From Catonia carolina (Eukaryota; Arthropoda; Insecta; Hemiptera; Achilidae): DNA of 64,000 nt. Position 1 is the first letter of the stretch; each line of letters opens with the position of its first letter. Below, one piece after another: positions 35,006 through 46,845 of this stretch. Made by a program: the position numbers and the translations under genes. Below the pieces are notes generated by a model. It had not been told where the DNA came from and made no database searches. It saw nothing but the letters and a program-made list of their open reading frames with translations. The DNA lies in the NCBI GenBank assembly GCA_035578175.1, contig JAQMRL010000007.1:43777391-43841390 (forward strand), written 5' to 3'.

Positions 35006-35561
35006 TTAACCCTTTCAGTGTCGAAACAATATTTAAAAGTTTGATGTAAAGTGTCATTTAATTTGAATAAGGGTGTACAAAAAGTGCCAACCCTTATTTC
35101 CAAAACTTGCTGGCGCAAGCCTGCCGTTGCCGACCAAAATTTCAAAGTTACAGAAAAATAAAATTTACTGTTAAAAAATAATTTTTAGTGTGTTCGTAAA
35201 AAAAGAAATCGTTCTAACACTAAAAATATTCAAAATTTTTTTTTTTTAGATTATTTAAAGTTGCATCGACAGCTTAGTCGTTAGCAACTACGGTGGGTTT
35301 TGGTACCTTAACGGTGGTTTTAACGTATTAAAATTTCCAGGCCCTAGCCGGGAATCGAATCGGGGACCTTTTGCTAGGCTAGTACGCTAGCCTGTAAAAA
35401 AATTCTCTTAATTTTGGTTTAAAAGTTTTTTTTGGAAATGTTCGGTTATCCGGACGTTGGCACTTTGTGCATAACTTACGGACGTCCGGTAAACCGGATG
35501 TTATATCTACGTAAAATATATTGACGTCCTGTTTTTTGGACGTTGGTACTGAAAGGGTTAA
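35006..35561. mobile_element. TTAA-flanked MITE (piggyBac-like), 556 bp
   Basis: The left end is TTAACCCTTTCAGTGTCG. The right end reverse-complements to TTAACCCTTTCAGTACCAAC. TTAA is at both edges. There is no transposase. It contains repeated CCGGACGT-type motifs near the right end and a tRNA-like insertion. Confidence 0.85.
35265..35400 (-). mobile_element. Second tRNA-like SINE head, nested in the TTAA MITE
   Basis: The reverse complement reads GCTAGCGTACTAGCCTAGCA, then AAAGGTCCCCGATTCGATTC, then CCGGC, which resembles tRNA A- and B-box regions (TAGCxxAGxxGG-like and GGTTCRANNCC-like). It has neither the tail of the main SINE family nor a full cloverleaf that I can fold, so it is a different, tRNA-derived sequence and not a tRNA gene. 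Confidence 0.55.
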
Positions 35562-35812
35562 TAGCTCAAAAGGAAAGTAAGTGAACCAGTTAAGGATTGG
35601 AAGAAGTCAACATCCGGTGAATTTCATATCTATCTAAGAAACCTCAGACTGACAACGTATTAAACTTTATGATGTTTGGCAGATTTCTGCTATAAGTAGG
35701 CATAATTTTAGGAATTTGGGAGCTAAATAATTCGATTGCCTTTAGATAATTTGGTGGAAGCTCTCTGGAGTGGAACCAAGTTCTTGTTTCGGGTATTGTA
35801 GTTTTTTTTTTT

Positions 35813-36698
35813 ACTTTCCCTTGCCTATATAAATATATATGAAGAAAAGTACTGTTTTCATGTCAATTTTTCGAAATCGAGTTTTCAACGAATCTACACG
35901 TTTTCAGACCCCCTGAACCCAAAAAAACGTGTTTTTAGCGATTGGTCTGTACGAACTTGAAACTTGAAACTTAAGTTACATACCACTACCGGACCCGACA
36001 CAAACATTTTCATCAAAATCGGTCAACCGGAAGTAGTAGTTTATTCGTGTCATTTTTCACTTTTTTGCGATTTTCTCAAAAACTGGTCCTACGATTTTTT
36101 TTTTTAAATCGCCTGGTTTACTCAATTTTATATTCTCTACAAGATAGGGTAGGCGCCATATTGGCTGAAATTCTTGGTGAGGCTGTTTTCACGTAAAAAA
36201 AGTGTTTTTTTAAGATTACAGCTTTAATATGTAGCTACTAGGCCTATTATAGCGCAAAAATTTGTATAATAAAAAATGTAGAAAATTTAAAATTCTACAA
36301 CTTTTATTTTGAACATTTTTTTGTATAACGCTTAGTTTAGCGGTAATTAGCGATTTTCTGTTTTTTCTCACGAAAACGTGTGAAAAATCGATTAATTTAA
36401 GATTTCGGCCTTAGTATGCATTTTACCACAAAAGTGTATAATCAAATTTATAGGAAATTAAAAGATCTACAACTTTCATAAAAAACATTGTTCTCTACAG
36501 AGCCTAGTTTAGCGTGAAAGAGTGATTTTCCGTATTTTTAAGCCAAACTGAGGTCGATTTTCATTTTGCGTCTTTCACTCATGATTAAAATAAGGTTATG
36601 TTTATTGAGGTTAGTTCATTGTTTATTTCTAATGTTAGGTTTATTGTTAACTATTTGCATAAGCAAGAGAAAGTTGTTTGCGTGTTTCACACCAGATT
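35813..36698 (+). mobile_element. 1-kb HINE-like element, copy D (GT tract deleted)
   Basis: It runs from ACTTTCCCTTGCCTATATAA to GTGTTTCACACCAGAT. The sequence passes straight from GCGATTGGTCTG to TACGAACTTGAAACTTG, so the GT tract and the AACAGAATATCTCAAGAACG segment are missing. Otherwise it is complete. Confidence 0.9.
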
Positions 36699-38727
36699 TT
36701 TATTTATTAAAACCGAACGTGAATTATCCATTCGCCAATTTGTACAGACAAACTTTTTCAAACTTATTCGCCATCAGTCTTAATGGCAATCTATTTTTGA
36801 AGGATGTGGTGTTTGCACCACCTGATAACTTTTAAAGCTGATCATCCGGAACCCCCAAGGTATCGAACACCTAAAAGGATTTATTTGAACCGAGGGATTT
36901 AGTACGTCTATCGTTTACTGGAGTGTATGCACGACTAATAATTAAAACTGAGCTGCTCAATGAATTTCTGCCAAAAATGATTATAAATATCGCATGAAAT
37001 AAGACGAATCTGGTTTAGGTAGTTCTAACTATTTCCGATTGACCATTTAATGTTTAAACGGGCAATACCGCGATCAAGGATATCTAAAAATCACCCAAAT
37101 TTCGAAGAACAGAGTAAAAACTTGTCTGAAGTTGTCATTAGTAAAATAAAGTTCAGTACATACAAAAATATTGTTTAAAGGGTTTCAGGCCTACACTTAT
37201 TTCATATCTATGCACTTGTGAGCAAGTGATCACAAGGAGGAACGAAACAGAAACGTACCTTAAAACATTTACTAAAATCTTAATGCGGAGTGACGTGTAT
37301 GTGCAATTTTAGTACACCATGTAAGCATTTTTTAAATTTAATCTTTCGTGTGCATGACTTGCACCTGTTCGGACAGGTGCAGTCTGGTGAACACCGCCGG
37401 GCACTAGTTTTATAGTTAAATTAATTCGTAGAAGCTGCATGTAAAGTGATCTGGTTTGTAGGTCAAAATGGGAGCGTTTAAATGTGTGGTATGTAATTAG
37501 TAGCCAGGATCAGCAAGAGGCGTGATTTTCCTTGTCGCCTTATTCTCGGAAAGACATAATCATTATCGTACGAGACGTTGAGGCACCTTAGAGGACATGA
37601 ATGTAACCGGCACAGGTGTGGTTTGTTCGTTTGTGTGTGCATGTTTGTACGTGTGCATGTGTGTGCTAATCCGATTGTTGTTCTATGCATATGTATTATC
37701 GGTAGAAGGTATCGCTTTACTCTGATCCAACACACTACCTTCCGGCAATGCAAATATTTGTTTTGAAGGCCACTGCTGACGTTTGCACCGGATCGTATGC
37801 GGCACACACTAAAACATACGATTCACTTAATAAATCATTTTGCGTTCGTTTGTGGTATGTAACCTTAGGTCCGGGGTGGGGTCGTCCATTTCATTCGATG
37901 AAGTCATCCTGAAGAAATTTTATTATAGCTGATTATGTATCTACAGCGGAGAATTTCTTGAGCGAGACTGTAAAAACACTTGAGCATAAATTGCTTTAAA
38001 CTCACCGTAATCGTCGATTCGAGACAGTAAAATAATTGACTTATCAAATATATATTTACAGTGATTCGAACTCCAACGGCTGCAACAAAATTTTTAAACG
38101 GATAGATCTGATGTATGCCTACGTATACCAGTAATGTCGGCCTTACTTATTGTAATACCATTCATACAGGCTAACACTGTAGCTATTGATAAAAAGTTTG
38201 ATAAAAATGTAAGTAGCCTTTTCATAAGTAGGTAGTAGTATAATAAAATTCTGGCCCTTAACTCGATAATTCTTTCCATCTCCTTCATCATTATTTTTGA
38301 GATGTTCCTTATGTGCATAAATACAGTGAAACAGTGTAAGATGTGCACCACAATCTTCAGTGATTTCTTTTTACTTCCTACCATCAGCTTCCACTGTTCA
38401 TATTCATCATACTGCTTTCTTTAGGTTTTTTGAGGTGACTACTTCATTTTTGCGCGCCTGTACTGTGTTTTCTTGCTCGGGAAAAATCTTTGGTTTACCT
38501 TAACGTCACGCTCGGTTATCAACAATTACCATTATAATTAGTTTAAAAAAAAATCTTTTTTATTTAATTTGTTAATTTAATTAATTCATTAATTAGTCAC
38601 TTCTGTCGGTCAGTCACGCGACTGTTTTCTTTAAAGTAAAGTTTTGTCATTCTGCTGACGTTAATTACACATAACGTTGCAGAATGTTACATAAAGTTTG
38701 TAATAGGCCAGATCGGATGGGAAAAAA
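36699..38727. other. No gene recognised; small hairpin at 37361
   Basis: The short open frames overlapping the CA/TG-rich patch near 37600-37690 are not convincing. A perfect inverted repeat GCACCTGT-TCGG-ACAGGTGC sits at 37361-37380 (see findings). Confidence 0.35.
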
Positions 38728-39416
38728 ATCTGATGTGAACATTCTCACGACTTTCAATGTAAATAATGAAAAATATAACCTATGTTATGTTTAATCATTT
38801 GTAAACAATTTAAAATGAAAAACATGACATAATTTTAATCATGAGTGAACATTTGAATCATGACGCAAAATAAAAATCAACCTCTATGGAAATTAAAAAT
38901 ACGGAAAATCACTAATTGACGCTAAACTAAGCGCTGTAGAAAGAAACGTTTGAAATGAAATGCATATAAGGCCGCAATCTTTAAAAATATAATTTTTTAC
39001 CATAAGATCATAACTTTCCTAGTATCTTAGCAGGCCCTATCTTTTAAAGCATAAAAAATGTAGTAAACTAGGAGATCTATAAAAAAATCGTAGGAGCCGT
39101 TTTTGAAAAATAATCGCAAAAATTGATAAATCGCACGAATGAACTACTACTTACGGCTGATCGATTTTGATGAAAACGTTCGTGTCGGGTCCTCCAGTGG
39201 TACCTAACTTGAGCTCAAAGTTTTAACTTAACACGATATTCTGTTCGTAGGTTATGTTTTTCACACACACACACACACGCAGACCAAACGATTAAAAAAT
39301 GTTTTTTGGGTTCGGGGGAACTGAAAACGTGTACATCAAGCGAAAACTCGATTTAGAAAATCGACATGAAAGCAATACTTTCCTTCCTGTACATTTATAT
39401 AGGGCAAGAGAAAGTA
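38728..39416 (-). mobile_element. 1-kb HINE-like element, copy E (shortened)
   Basis: It starts ATCTGATGTGAACATTCTCA and ends GGGCAAGAGAAAGTA. About 300 bp of the conserved middle is deleted near 38960. A short (AC)n at 39259-39280 occupies the microsatellite site. Confidence 0.87.
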
Positions 39417-41757
39417 AAAATTAAATATAGTAAGAAGCTTCATTGCGTTTAATGTTCTCAGGACTCTTTCATTCTTTTATCTCTTGCTCTGCTTTTCCTA
39501 TAGAACCCCTTTCTGTCCATAATATATAAACTTTACCTTGTTCGGTCTGTTATGTCGTCTCGATTTATCTTGATATTTGTATCATTCTTGACTGTTTAAA
39601 CAACTCTACAACGAACACTGCTGCTCCGTTTTCTAACGCCTAAATGTTTAGATTTTAATCGTTTCTCATTTATTGTTTTTCTTTAGTCTTTTAGGTAGAT
39701 ATTAACGATAATAATATAATTCTTCTGACAAACACGTAGTTACGTGCGCACACGCCTCAGAAATTTCTGTTGAGATTTATTCACAAAACGTAACGTTTCG
39801 CTCAAAATTGTGATAGCTTTCTTATGTTTTCTGATTATTCTATGCGTGCCTTTTCACATCTCCACCTAAAATTTGTTGGTGGCTTGTAACTTATATAAAA
39901 ATTCCTGCTAGTGTAAAATTATATGTGAACAATAATAAACTGCCAGGTTATAACGGATGACTAGAAATTACGACACAAAGTTCCCAAGTAGGTAGCCTAC
40001 TTTAATTTGCTGTCTCCTTTGGGAGGACACGGCACTTCAGCTGTATCAGTGATTTCTATTCAACAAAACGCTAAAAATCGTTGTCGATGAAAATTGTACT
40101 TCCGGACTCGATTCAATTTGTAAAGGTGCATCGACATAAATCGTATTTACAATTAGATCGATTTCATAATTTCATTGTTCCGCATTTAATGTTATTGTTT
40201 ATGTCGGAGTTATCGAGAACAATAGCCAATTAACTCGACTATTGTTTCCCGATAAAAAACAAAAAGAAACAATAGGACATCGATGTACAGATGTTGTTTA
40301 TGTAGTAAATAAAGGTGTGCATGTATTTTGCAAAGGGTTTATCGGTATGGTGCATCCATCCTTACTGACTCTACCTGGAAAACAATCGGCCATCGATAAA
40401 AATATACGATTTATTTCACAAAATGAGCCCGTAATTTTGTACGACAGTTCGATCTCAAAACTCCGTAAAATAAAATCGTTGTAGTCTACATCTGACATAT
40501 CGATTATGAGAAACGTCTTCAACAACCGGAATGGAAATATTTTTTTCAAAAATTCCGAACCGTTTCTAAAAACTTCATCCTTCCATAAAATCTGTCAGGA
40601 AAAGTTTTCTGGCCAAATATGTTTTGAAGGATGGAATCTGGTTAAAAAGACTTTTTGTAGTTCAGTGGGATTACGGACCACATCAAGTGACTTTAAACGT
40701 TTGTAAGGGATTCTTGTGGTCAAAATTCCCAGGATCGGTTCGTTGTATGCTTATATTCTTTCTTCTTTCTACCCATTTCTGGTATTTATTTATATTAGCA
40801 TTTCTACTTTCCTTCTTTGTACGAGTCCGTAATCAATGAAGATCTTGTGTAAACAGAGAATCAGTTTTGCATTATTAGATTGATTGCATTTTACTACATA
40901 TTTTTGACCGTCATCTATCAGTGTGCTTATGGCATCAATTTTTCTGAATAACAGTCCGCTTGTATCTTCATCATTTCCGACAAATGCAAAAACAATTTTA
41001 TAATTTCCGATTTATAAAACAATGTGCAGTCTTTAACAGCTCATAGAGAGAGGAAAGGAGTTTCCAACATTAATTAATATTCATAAACAACTTTACTTAT
41101 TCTTTATTGTTTGTAAAATAGTTACGACGTAAAAGGAAGCCGTAGGCCAATAAAAGTGCAGTTGCATTATTGGTTTGGCTGAGAACATGTGGCATATACA
41201 AATGAATTTCAGTTAGGTTTGTTTCTTATTGTCGTGTAACGTGATTTTAAAATAGTAAATAACATCAATGATGGTTGAACCAATGGATTCATTGAAACGG
41301 ACCAATGGAATGGTCACTACCATCTCCTACCTCACGACATCAGGCTTTTTCCATTTTTACTGATTCTCTAGTGCACCACCATGAGGATAATTTTAGAGAT
41401 TTTTGGATGTGATAAAGAGAAACCCGTTGTAGACATGATCACAGTCAAATCTATTGCAGAGCCTAATGCATGACGAGCATAAATGCACCACACACACTAT
41501 TTCGAGTCAACCGCGATTATTAGGAAAACCTGCAATACTTATTTTCTTCATTTATAAAATTATAAATCTCTCAAAAGAATACAGTTTAACAATTACAACG
41601 CTATAGCAACTACAGAAACCACAGCAGTACAAACCATATTATTTTATAAATAGCGACCACGAAAAATATACAATAATAACAAAAACATTCATGAATACCA
41701 AAAACTTATGTTAAAGAAAAATTTTATCATGGGAAACAAAAATCAGACGCTATTTAG
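39417..41757. other. No gene recognised
   Basis: Frames at 40242-40484, 40506-40706 and 40624-40839 are short, overlap in all directions, and show no motif, splice bounds or repeat partner. Confidence 0.3.
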
Positions 41758-42212
41758 ACGGTGGTAAGACCTGAAGTATTGCATGGAGCAGAAACACTTA
41801 GAATTATGTTGAAAGATGATATAAATAAAATAATGAGCATAGAAAAACGAATAGTTTGGAAAATCCTAGGAGTTAAGTAGGAAGAAGACAGTTAAAATGA
41901 GAATTGTATTTTTCAGACATATGCCAAGAATGAACAATTGCAGATTGACAAAACAAATTTTCGATAAAATAATAAATTTCAAAACCAAACCAGCATGGCT
42001 CACAGCAACACTGAATGAGCTTAAAGATGCAAAAATCTGCACCGAAGACATACAGAATAGGGAAATTTTTAGATTAAAAAGCCCGAGAGTGATCTTCGGG
42101 ATAGAAAATGAAAGAAAGAGACGTGAACCCCACAGCATTGAACAACTTACAAACGAAAGATCTGGAAGATTAAAAGATTTTTTGAGAAAAAGAAACGTGT
42201 GTAAAAAATGAA
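41758..42212 (+). pseudogene. LINE C-terminal remnant (post-RT domain)
   Basis: The reading VRPEVLHGAETLRIML, then MSIEKRIVWKILGVK, a stop, then in another frame FFRHMPRMNNCRLTKQIFDK, IINFKTKPAWLTATLNELKD and TEDIQNREIFRLK follows the C-terminal order of an RTE-type LINE. The usual pattern is VxPExLYGAETL, IxxxERKILRKILG, then HIxRMxxxRLTKxIFxY, then DLKxxxIxxxDIxxRxxF. A 104-codon part (41897-42211) stays open. It is 5'-truncated and frameshifted. Confidence 0.75.
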
Positions 42213-43139
42213 GAAGTAATTCAAATATTGATTTGGCGAGTTCTTTCTGAAGAGTGATTCGGGAAAACTAATGAAAACAATAGTGATCATGGTGCTAGTG
42301 ATGGTGAAGCTGTTGATTTTTATTATTATTCTAATAACATTTAATTGATAATACTTGAAAATAAATAAAATAATAATACAAAACCATTTTAAACTATTAA
42401 TACATTCAAAATATTAGTAATAACAACGGTGAGCCAATATCTCCCAGTATAAACCTAGTAGGTTAAAGAAACGACTAGCTCCAGGTGAGATTCCTGCCCT
42501 AGAGGAAGTTAATTTTTTTCAAAATTTGTCTATAATTCCTATTCCTAACTTTCTCTGATGTTCCTTGTAAAAAAGCTGTAAAATTAAGGTGCAGGAATTG
42601 AAAATGTATTTGCCCTGTAGTCTTATTATTTTTAACTTCCTGTAATAGATTCTTTTCGTTATAGATTCTTTTCTCCCTCAATGAAACGATTTCTTCCCTA
42701 AATTTAATGCAAAATTTTTTAATTTTTAGAACAGAAAATTGCCCAAAAAGAGGTTGAAACGTTACATAGATTATTTTTTCGGTATAAAAATAAAATCGGT
42801 CAGTTCCTCTCAAAACATTTTAACAGTTCAATCGGTGTGATGTATACTTTATACAAAGTATTTTGTTAGGATTTGTAGCGCGTGAAACTTAGTCGGTGAC
42901 CGGCATCAAAATCGATAAAAAATTAATAAAATGTTGCGTCGTTGACGACGCTGCATTATTCTCAAGAAAGTTAGGACGTCAATAATTACCGCATTTATCG
43001 AAAACATTACATCAAACGCAATGTCATCTGATTTATTGAATCAGGTACTACAAAAGGATATTTGGTAATTTATTATGCAATATAAAAACTGTTCGGCCAG
43101 TTTACTGGAGATTTATCACCCACTTACTAACATCCACTT
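42213..43139. other. No gene recognised
   Basis: A 104-codon minus-strand frame (42499-42813) is Lys/Phe-rich and unassigned. There is no TIR or repeat partner. Confidence 0.3.
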
Positions 43140-43600
43140 GAATTTAATCAGCTATCAATTGAATGATCGCGATAACAATATTTTTACGCCTGCGGATGAA
43201 TAACCCGACTTAGCTGAAGCCCATCCGGTATTCTTGTGTCGTTGAGTCGTTTAGCAGTGCCAGTTGTTCTGTTAGGTTGCGTCAGCGTCAGTGAAAGTAA
43301 GCCGGTGAACGAGTGGATGCACGTTCGTTTTCTCTGCATTCATTTGTGCCGACTGATAGCCCTGGCCTACAATTTCTGATTTCTATTCGGAACACGATGC
43401 AAGTACTAGCTTACGCGTTTCATAGTCGTATCGAAAAGAATGCGACTTGATTCGAAGAAGCGTTCTTTATAGAGGAGAAATTTTGGACGGCTATATTTGC
43501 ACGTTATCACGAGGAACTTGCAAGAATCGATTTCAAACCGGTTATGGTCGATTTTTCGAAGAATTAAAAACGACCCAATAGGTATTGTTGCGTGCGAGTA
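43140..43600 (+). promoter_or_regulatory. CpG-rich putative promoter and 5' UTR exon
   Basis: This stretch has clearly more CG dinucleotides and GC than its surroundings. It carries an arthropod initiator-like TCAGT at 43288-43292 and donor-like GTAAGC (43297) and GTAAGT (near 43598, in GCGAGTAAGTCC). Together with the short ATG exon at 45402 it could be the start of a plus-strand gene. No coding homology supports it. Confidence 0.3.
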
Positions 43601-43881
43601 AGTCCTTTACTTTCTCGTTCTGGTACGACTAAGGTGCCCTATTTATTTGACACTTACCATTATCAATAATGTTGCCGATAAAGTATCATCAATGAGTATT
43701 TCTACAACCCTATCCCTAAATCCACGTAGTACATCCGTCATATTTTATCTATTAGCCCTATATTTATCTAACGGATAGAAATTTTTTTAAATGTATTCAA
43801 TAATGAAATAGGACGGTGAATGAATGCCCTTTTTAACCAGGAATAACCATCGCGACTATGAACGCGACCGGAACGCAAATG

Positions 43882-44062
43882 TATTTTTTTTTTTTTTTTT
43901 TGTTTAACGTCCGACTGTTTTGCAAATTGCTGCTAATGCAGACGGTGAAGGATGAAATGAATTGTTTGTAACGTATGAAAAAATGCCATGCCCGAGTGGG
44001 ATTCGAACCCAAGACCGCGTGATGAGAGGCGAGCACGTTACCAACATCGCCAACGCGGCCGG
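43882..44062 (-). mobile_element. tRNA-derived SINE, full length, with target duplication
   Basis: A T-run is followed by GTTTAACGTCCGACTG, the common tail, the B-box complement GGGATTCGAACCC, the A-box region CGCCTCTCATCACG (complement) and a head ending GCGGCCG. The direct repeat GCAAATGTA flanks it (about 43875-43883 and 44064-44072). It is the best-preserved copy of the family and shows a tRNA-like head of about 70 nt. Confidence 0.92.
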
Positions 44063-44131
44063 CAAATGTAGATTGACAATGTTACTAAATAGCCTCTGAA
44101 GCGAAACTTCATTTTCCTTCACAAGAACAGT

Positions 44132-44757
44132 ATGAGAGCAAAAAAATTTAAAAGTAGGCAAAGAAAACATACAGGAAGTTGGGGATTCTGCTATCTAGGG
44201 AGTAAAATAACAACGGACGGTAGAAGTACAAGTGATATCAAAAAAAGTATTACTCAACCTAGAAAATCCTTTGAAATGAAAAACAGCTTACTAACTGCAA
44301 ACGTTGACTTACAGAGTAGGAAATTATCTTGAAACACTATGTTTGGAGTGTAGCATTATACGGGAGTGAAACGTGGGTTATAGGGGCTGTAGAAAGGAAG
44401 AGGATGGAAGATTTTGAAATGTGATGTTATAGAAAAATGTTAAAGATTAGGTGGGTGGACAAAATAAGTAATTTAGTAGTTCTTAGATAAGTGGATAAAA
44501 AAAAGTATATGGAAACATCTTACCAGAAGGGATAAGCTAGTGAGGCATATCTTAAGACATCCAGGTATTGGTTTATCAATAATGGAGGGTAATATAGAGG
44601 GAGTGAATTGTAAGGGGAGGCAAAGGTTAGAATAAATAAAACAAATTACAAAAGATGTAGGGTGTTACAGGTATGTAGATATGAAACGACTTGCGCAAGA
44701 TAGAACAGCTTGGACAACTGCATTAAACCAGTCGAGAGACTATGACGAAAAAGAACA
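44132..44757 (+). pseudogene. RTE-like LINE 3' fragment, same family as 16.1 kb
   Basis: GFCYLGSKITTDGRSTSDIK, then SFEMKNSLLTANVDLQSRK, then, in shifting frames, WSVALYGSETWVIGAVERK, MLKIRWVDKISNL and HILRHPGIGLSIMEGNIEG. It ends CCAGTCGAGAGACTATGACG. The order and wording match the C-terminal part of the element at 16083-17440, on the opposite strand. Multiple stops and frameshifts show that it is older than that copy. Confidence 0.88.
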
Positions 44758-45401
44758 GTACGATCTATTTCCGGCGCAGATCCACCGTGTAATTGCTGAA
44801 GGCGAGACTGTATGATGGTTTTAACTGAAAATTTCGAATTTCGGTTCTTTATGTTTTTTCAACAGTTCAGACCGAGATCAACCAAAAAAACATTAAATTA
44901 CGCGAAAAAATTATTTTAATGAAAAAATTAAGTTTTTATGAGGTTTACCCAGAAAAATTACCTTGTCACCAAGAAAGGATATTTTTCATAATTTTATACC
45001 GATCGTTTTAGAGCAAAGGGAATTTCAGTTTTTTAAAATATCTGCATTACTGTTTTTAATACTCGCAGCTGTTGGTTCAGCTTTCTAACCTACTGTTGAT
45101 AGGAAATTTACTTGTTTGTGTACTGTTTGTTTTTGATTTGTGCCTTTTTGTGTTTTTGCCCGTTCCCGTAAATTTAGATTTTTAACATTTAGGTACATTT
45201 TTCTCGGTAACCATAAACATACCAGGCGAAAATTTTTACCAGTTATTTATCCTGTACATTCACATATTCCTGAACTTTTATGACTTCCTCAAAAGCTACA
45301 AAAATTATTAATATGTAAAATACCGTAAAAATAATTGTAAACATTTTATGTTATTTCTTATTCTGTTTTTACTTTTTGGTTCAACGGATTAAGTTGCGAA
45401 A

Positions 45402-45434
45402 ATGTCTGTAGCTCGAGCAACTCGACAACTACGA
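45402..45434 (+). CDS. Candidate 11-codon first coding exon
   Basis: ATG in an AAA context encodes MSVARATRQLR and is followed exactly by the consensus donor GTAAGT (45435-45440). The basic, Ser/Ala/Arg-rich start would suit a mitochondrial presequence or a nuclear protein. The next strong exon-like piece is at 46194. There is no homology, and an 11-codon frame with a donor can arise by chance, so confidence is low. Confidence 0.25.
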
Positions 45435-46193
45435 GTAAGTATAGTTTCATTTCCCTATCGCTTACCAATCTTGTGAAAAATGTACCTAAAAATAGCAAAT
45501 TTAACATTGGTGGGCTACAAAGTACAGTCTTCCCTTAAAGCCAGATGGGTTCTCTCCCTCGTCAACCACCTCCAGAATAAGGCCACACCATTAGTTGTGT
45601 TTACAAACCATTGGCCCCACTTTAGCCGATTTAAATATGAATACGACTTGTGAGATCACTCACAACTTAAGAGAAGTTCTCATTAAAACGATTAGCGCTC
45701 CTCTACTGATATTATAGTTTATGACTATGTCTGGGTGAACGATTTAAAATAATAATAATTAAAAATGAATTAATAATTGAATCAAAGAATAATTCAAATG
45801 GTACTGTCAGCAGAAGTAATAAAATAACTCGAGCGCCAGCAGTGAGTCTATACAAAATACAGGTTATATAATCCACATACACAGGTTATATACACAGTCA
45901 ACTAGATTACAAACATAAGCAGTCAAAATCACAGCTCCGTTAATTTCGGCAATATAACTCTTTCCAACAAAACAACGAAGATTAACACATCATACAAGAA
46001 TGAAATTAAACTAAAATTTTTTTATAAATATATAACTATAATATACCCATCATTAAAAAATAAAAAAGTTTATAATAAAATCAAAACTGTTAGATATAAT
46101 AGCATTTTACCAAATATAATGATAGCATTTAGTTTGAACGTCCAATTCAAAAATTTAGCGTGGAAAAACATTTCCTATTTATATTTTTCTTAG

Positions 46194-46227
46194 TCGATCT
46201 TCCACGAAAACGACCTCAGTCCAAAAG
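46194..46227 (+). CDS. Candidate 34-nt internal exon
   Basis: A strong acceptor (TTTATATTTTTCTTAG ending at 46193) and a donor AAAAGGTAAAT (GT at 46228) bound 34 nt. If joined to the exon at 45402 it reads SIFHENDLSPK with 1 nt left over. The composition is CG-richer than the flanks. It is unsupported by homology. Confidence 0.2.
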
Positions 46228-46654
46228 GTAAATCGGGATCATATTATGGAACTTGGTGCCTATGTAAAGGAGTTGCTTTCTAATAACAGTCAAATTAGAG
46301 GAGTAAACTAGGAACTTATAATTTGCATTAGAATAGAATTTTAAGATGGTATAGCAATTATTTGAAAATTATTCCTACGTTTCTGGATATAGTAGGCCCT
46401 AGTAAAGTCAGTTTAGGTACAACTTTCTGACCGTTAGGACTTGGGAATCTTCAAAAAGTCTAATACTATTATTACAATCTCTAGATTTATTAAGTATAGT
46501 TTTAATAATTTATTTTTGTATTACAAATAAGCTGTTCAAGAGCTTTCAATCAAGAGAAACACCCCACACGAGAATACCGAATCGTAATAGAGTGCAGCAT
46601 ATATATAGAAATAATATAAAGTCCAGCCTTTCTTAGTTTGCTCCTAATGTAAAC

Positions 46655-46845
46655 AAATAATGACGTCACTGAGCATGCACATTATATAAAAATGTGTACA
46701 CGCTGATTTTTTAATCAGCGTGTACACATACTTTTTACACATTACTTTTTAGTAACAACAAAATACTTTCAAAAGTATTTCAATACAAAATACTTTTAAA
46801 AGTATTTTTATGAATGAAATAGTTAGGCCTACGTCATATAATGAC
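46655..46845. repeat. Dispersed repeat, copy 2, with perfect hairpin
   Basis: It shares TGACGTCACTGAGCATGC, AGTAACAACAAAATACTTT and GTTAGGCCTACGTCATA with 1618-1735. It contains a perfect 16-bp stem (46693-46708 with 46713-46728, TGTGTACACGCTGATT and its complement) around a TTTT loop, absent from copy 1. Confidence 0.65.

Noticed and set aside
37478..37807. 109-codon minus frame
   Set aside because: It covers a CA-rich patch; low complexity, no motif, and the plus strand is also open.
43833..44170. Overlapping 67- and 88-codon minus frames including GSNPTRAWHF-like text
   Set aside because: This is translated SINE; the same peptide recurs at 51619-51945 because the SINE recurs.
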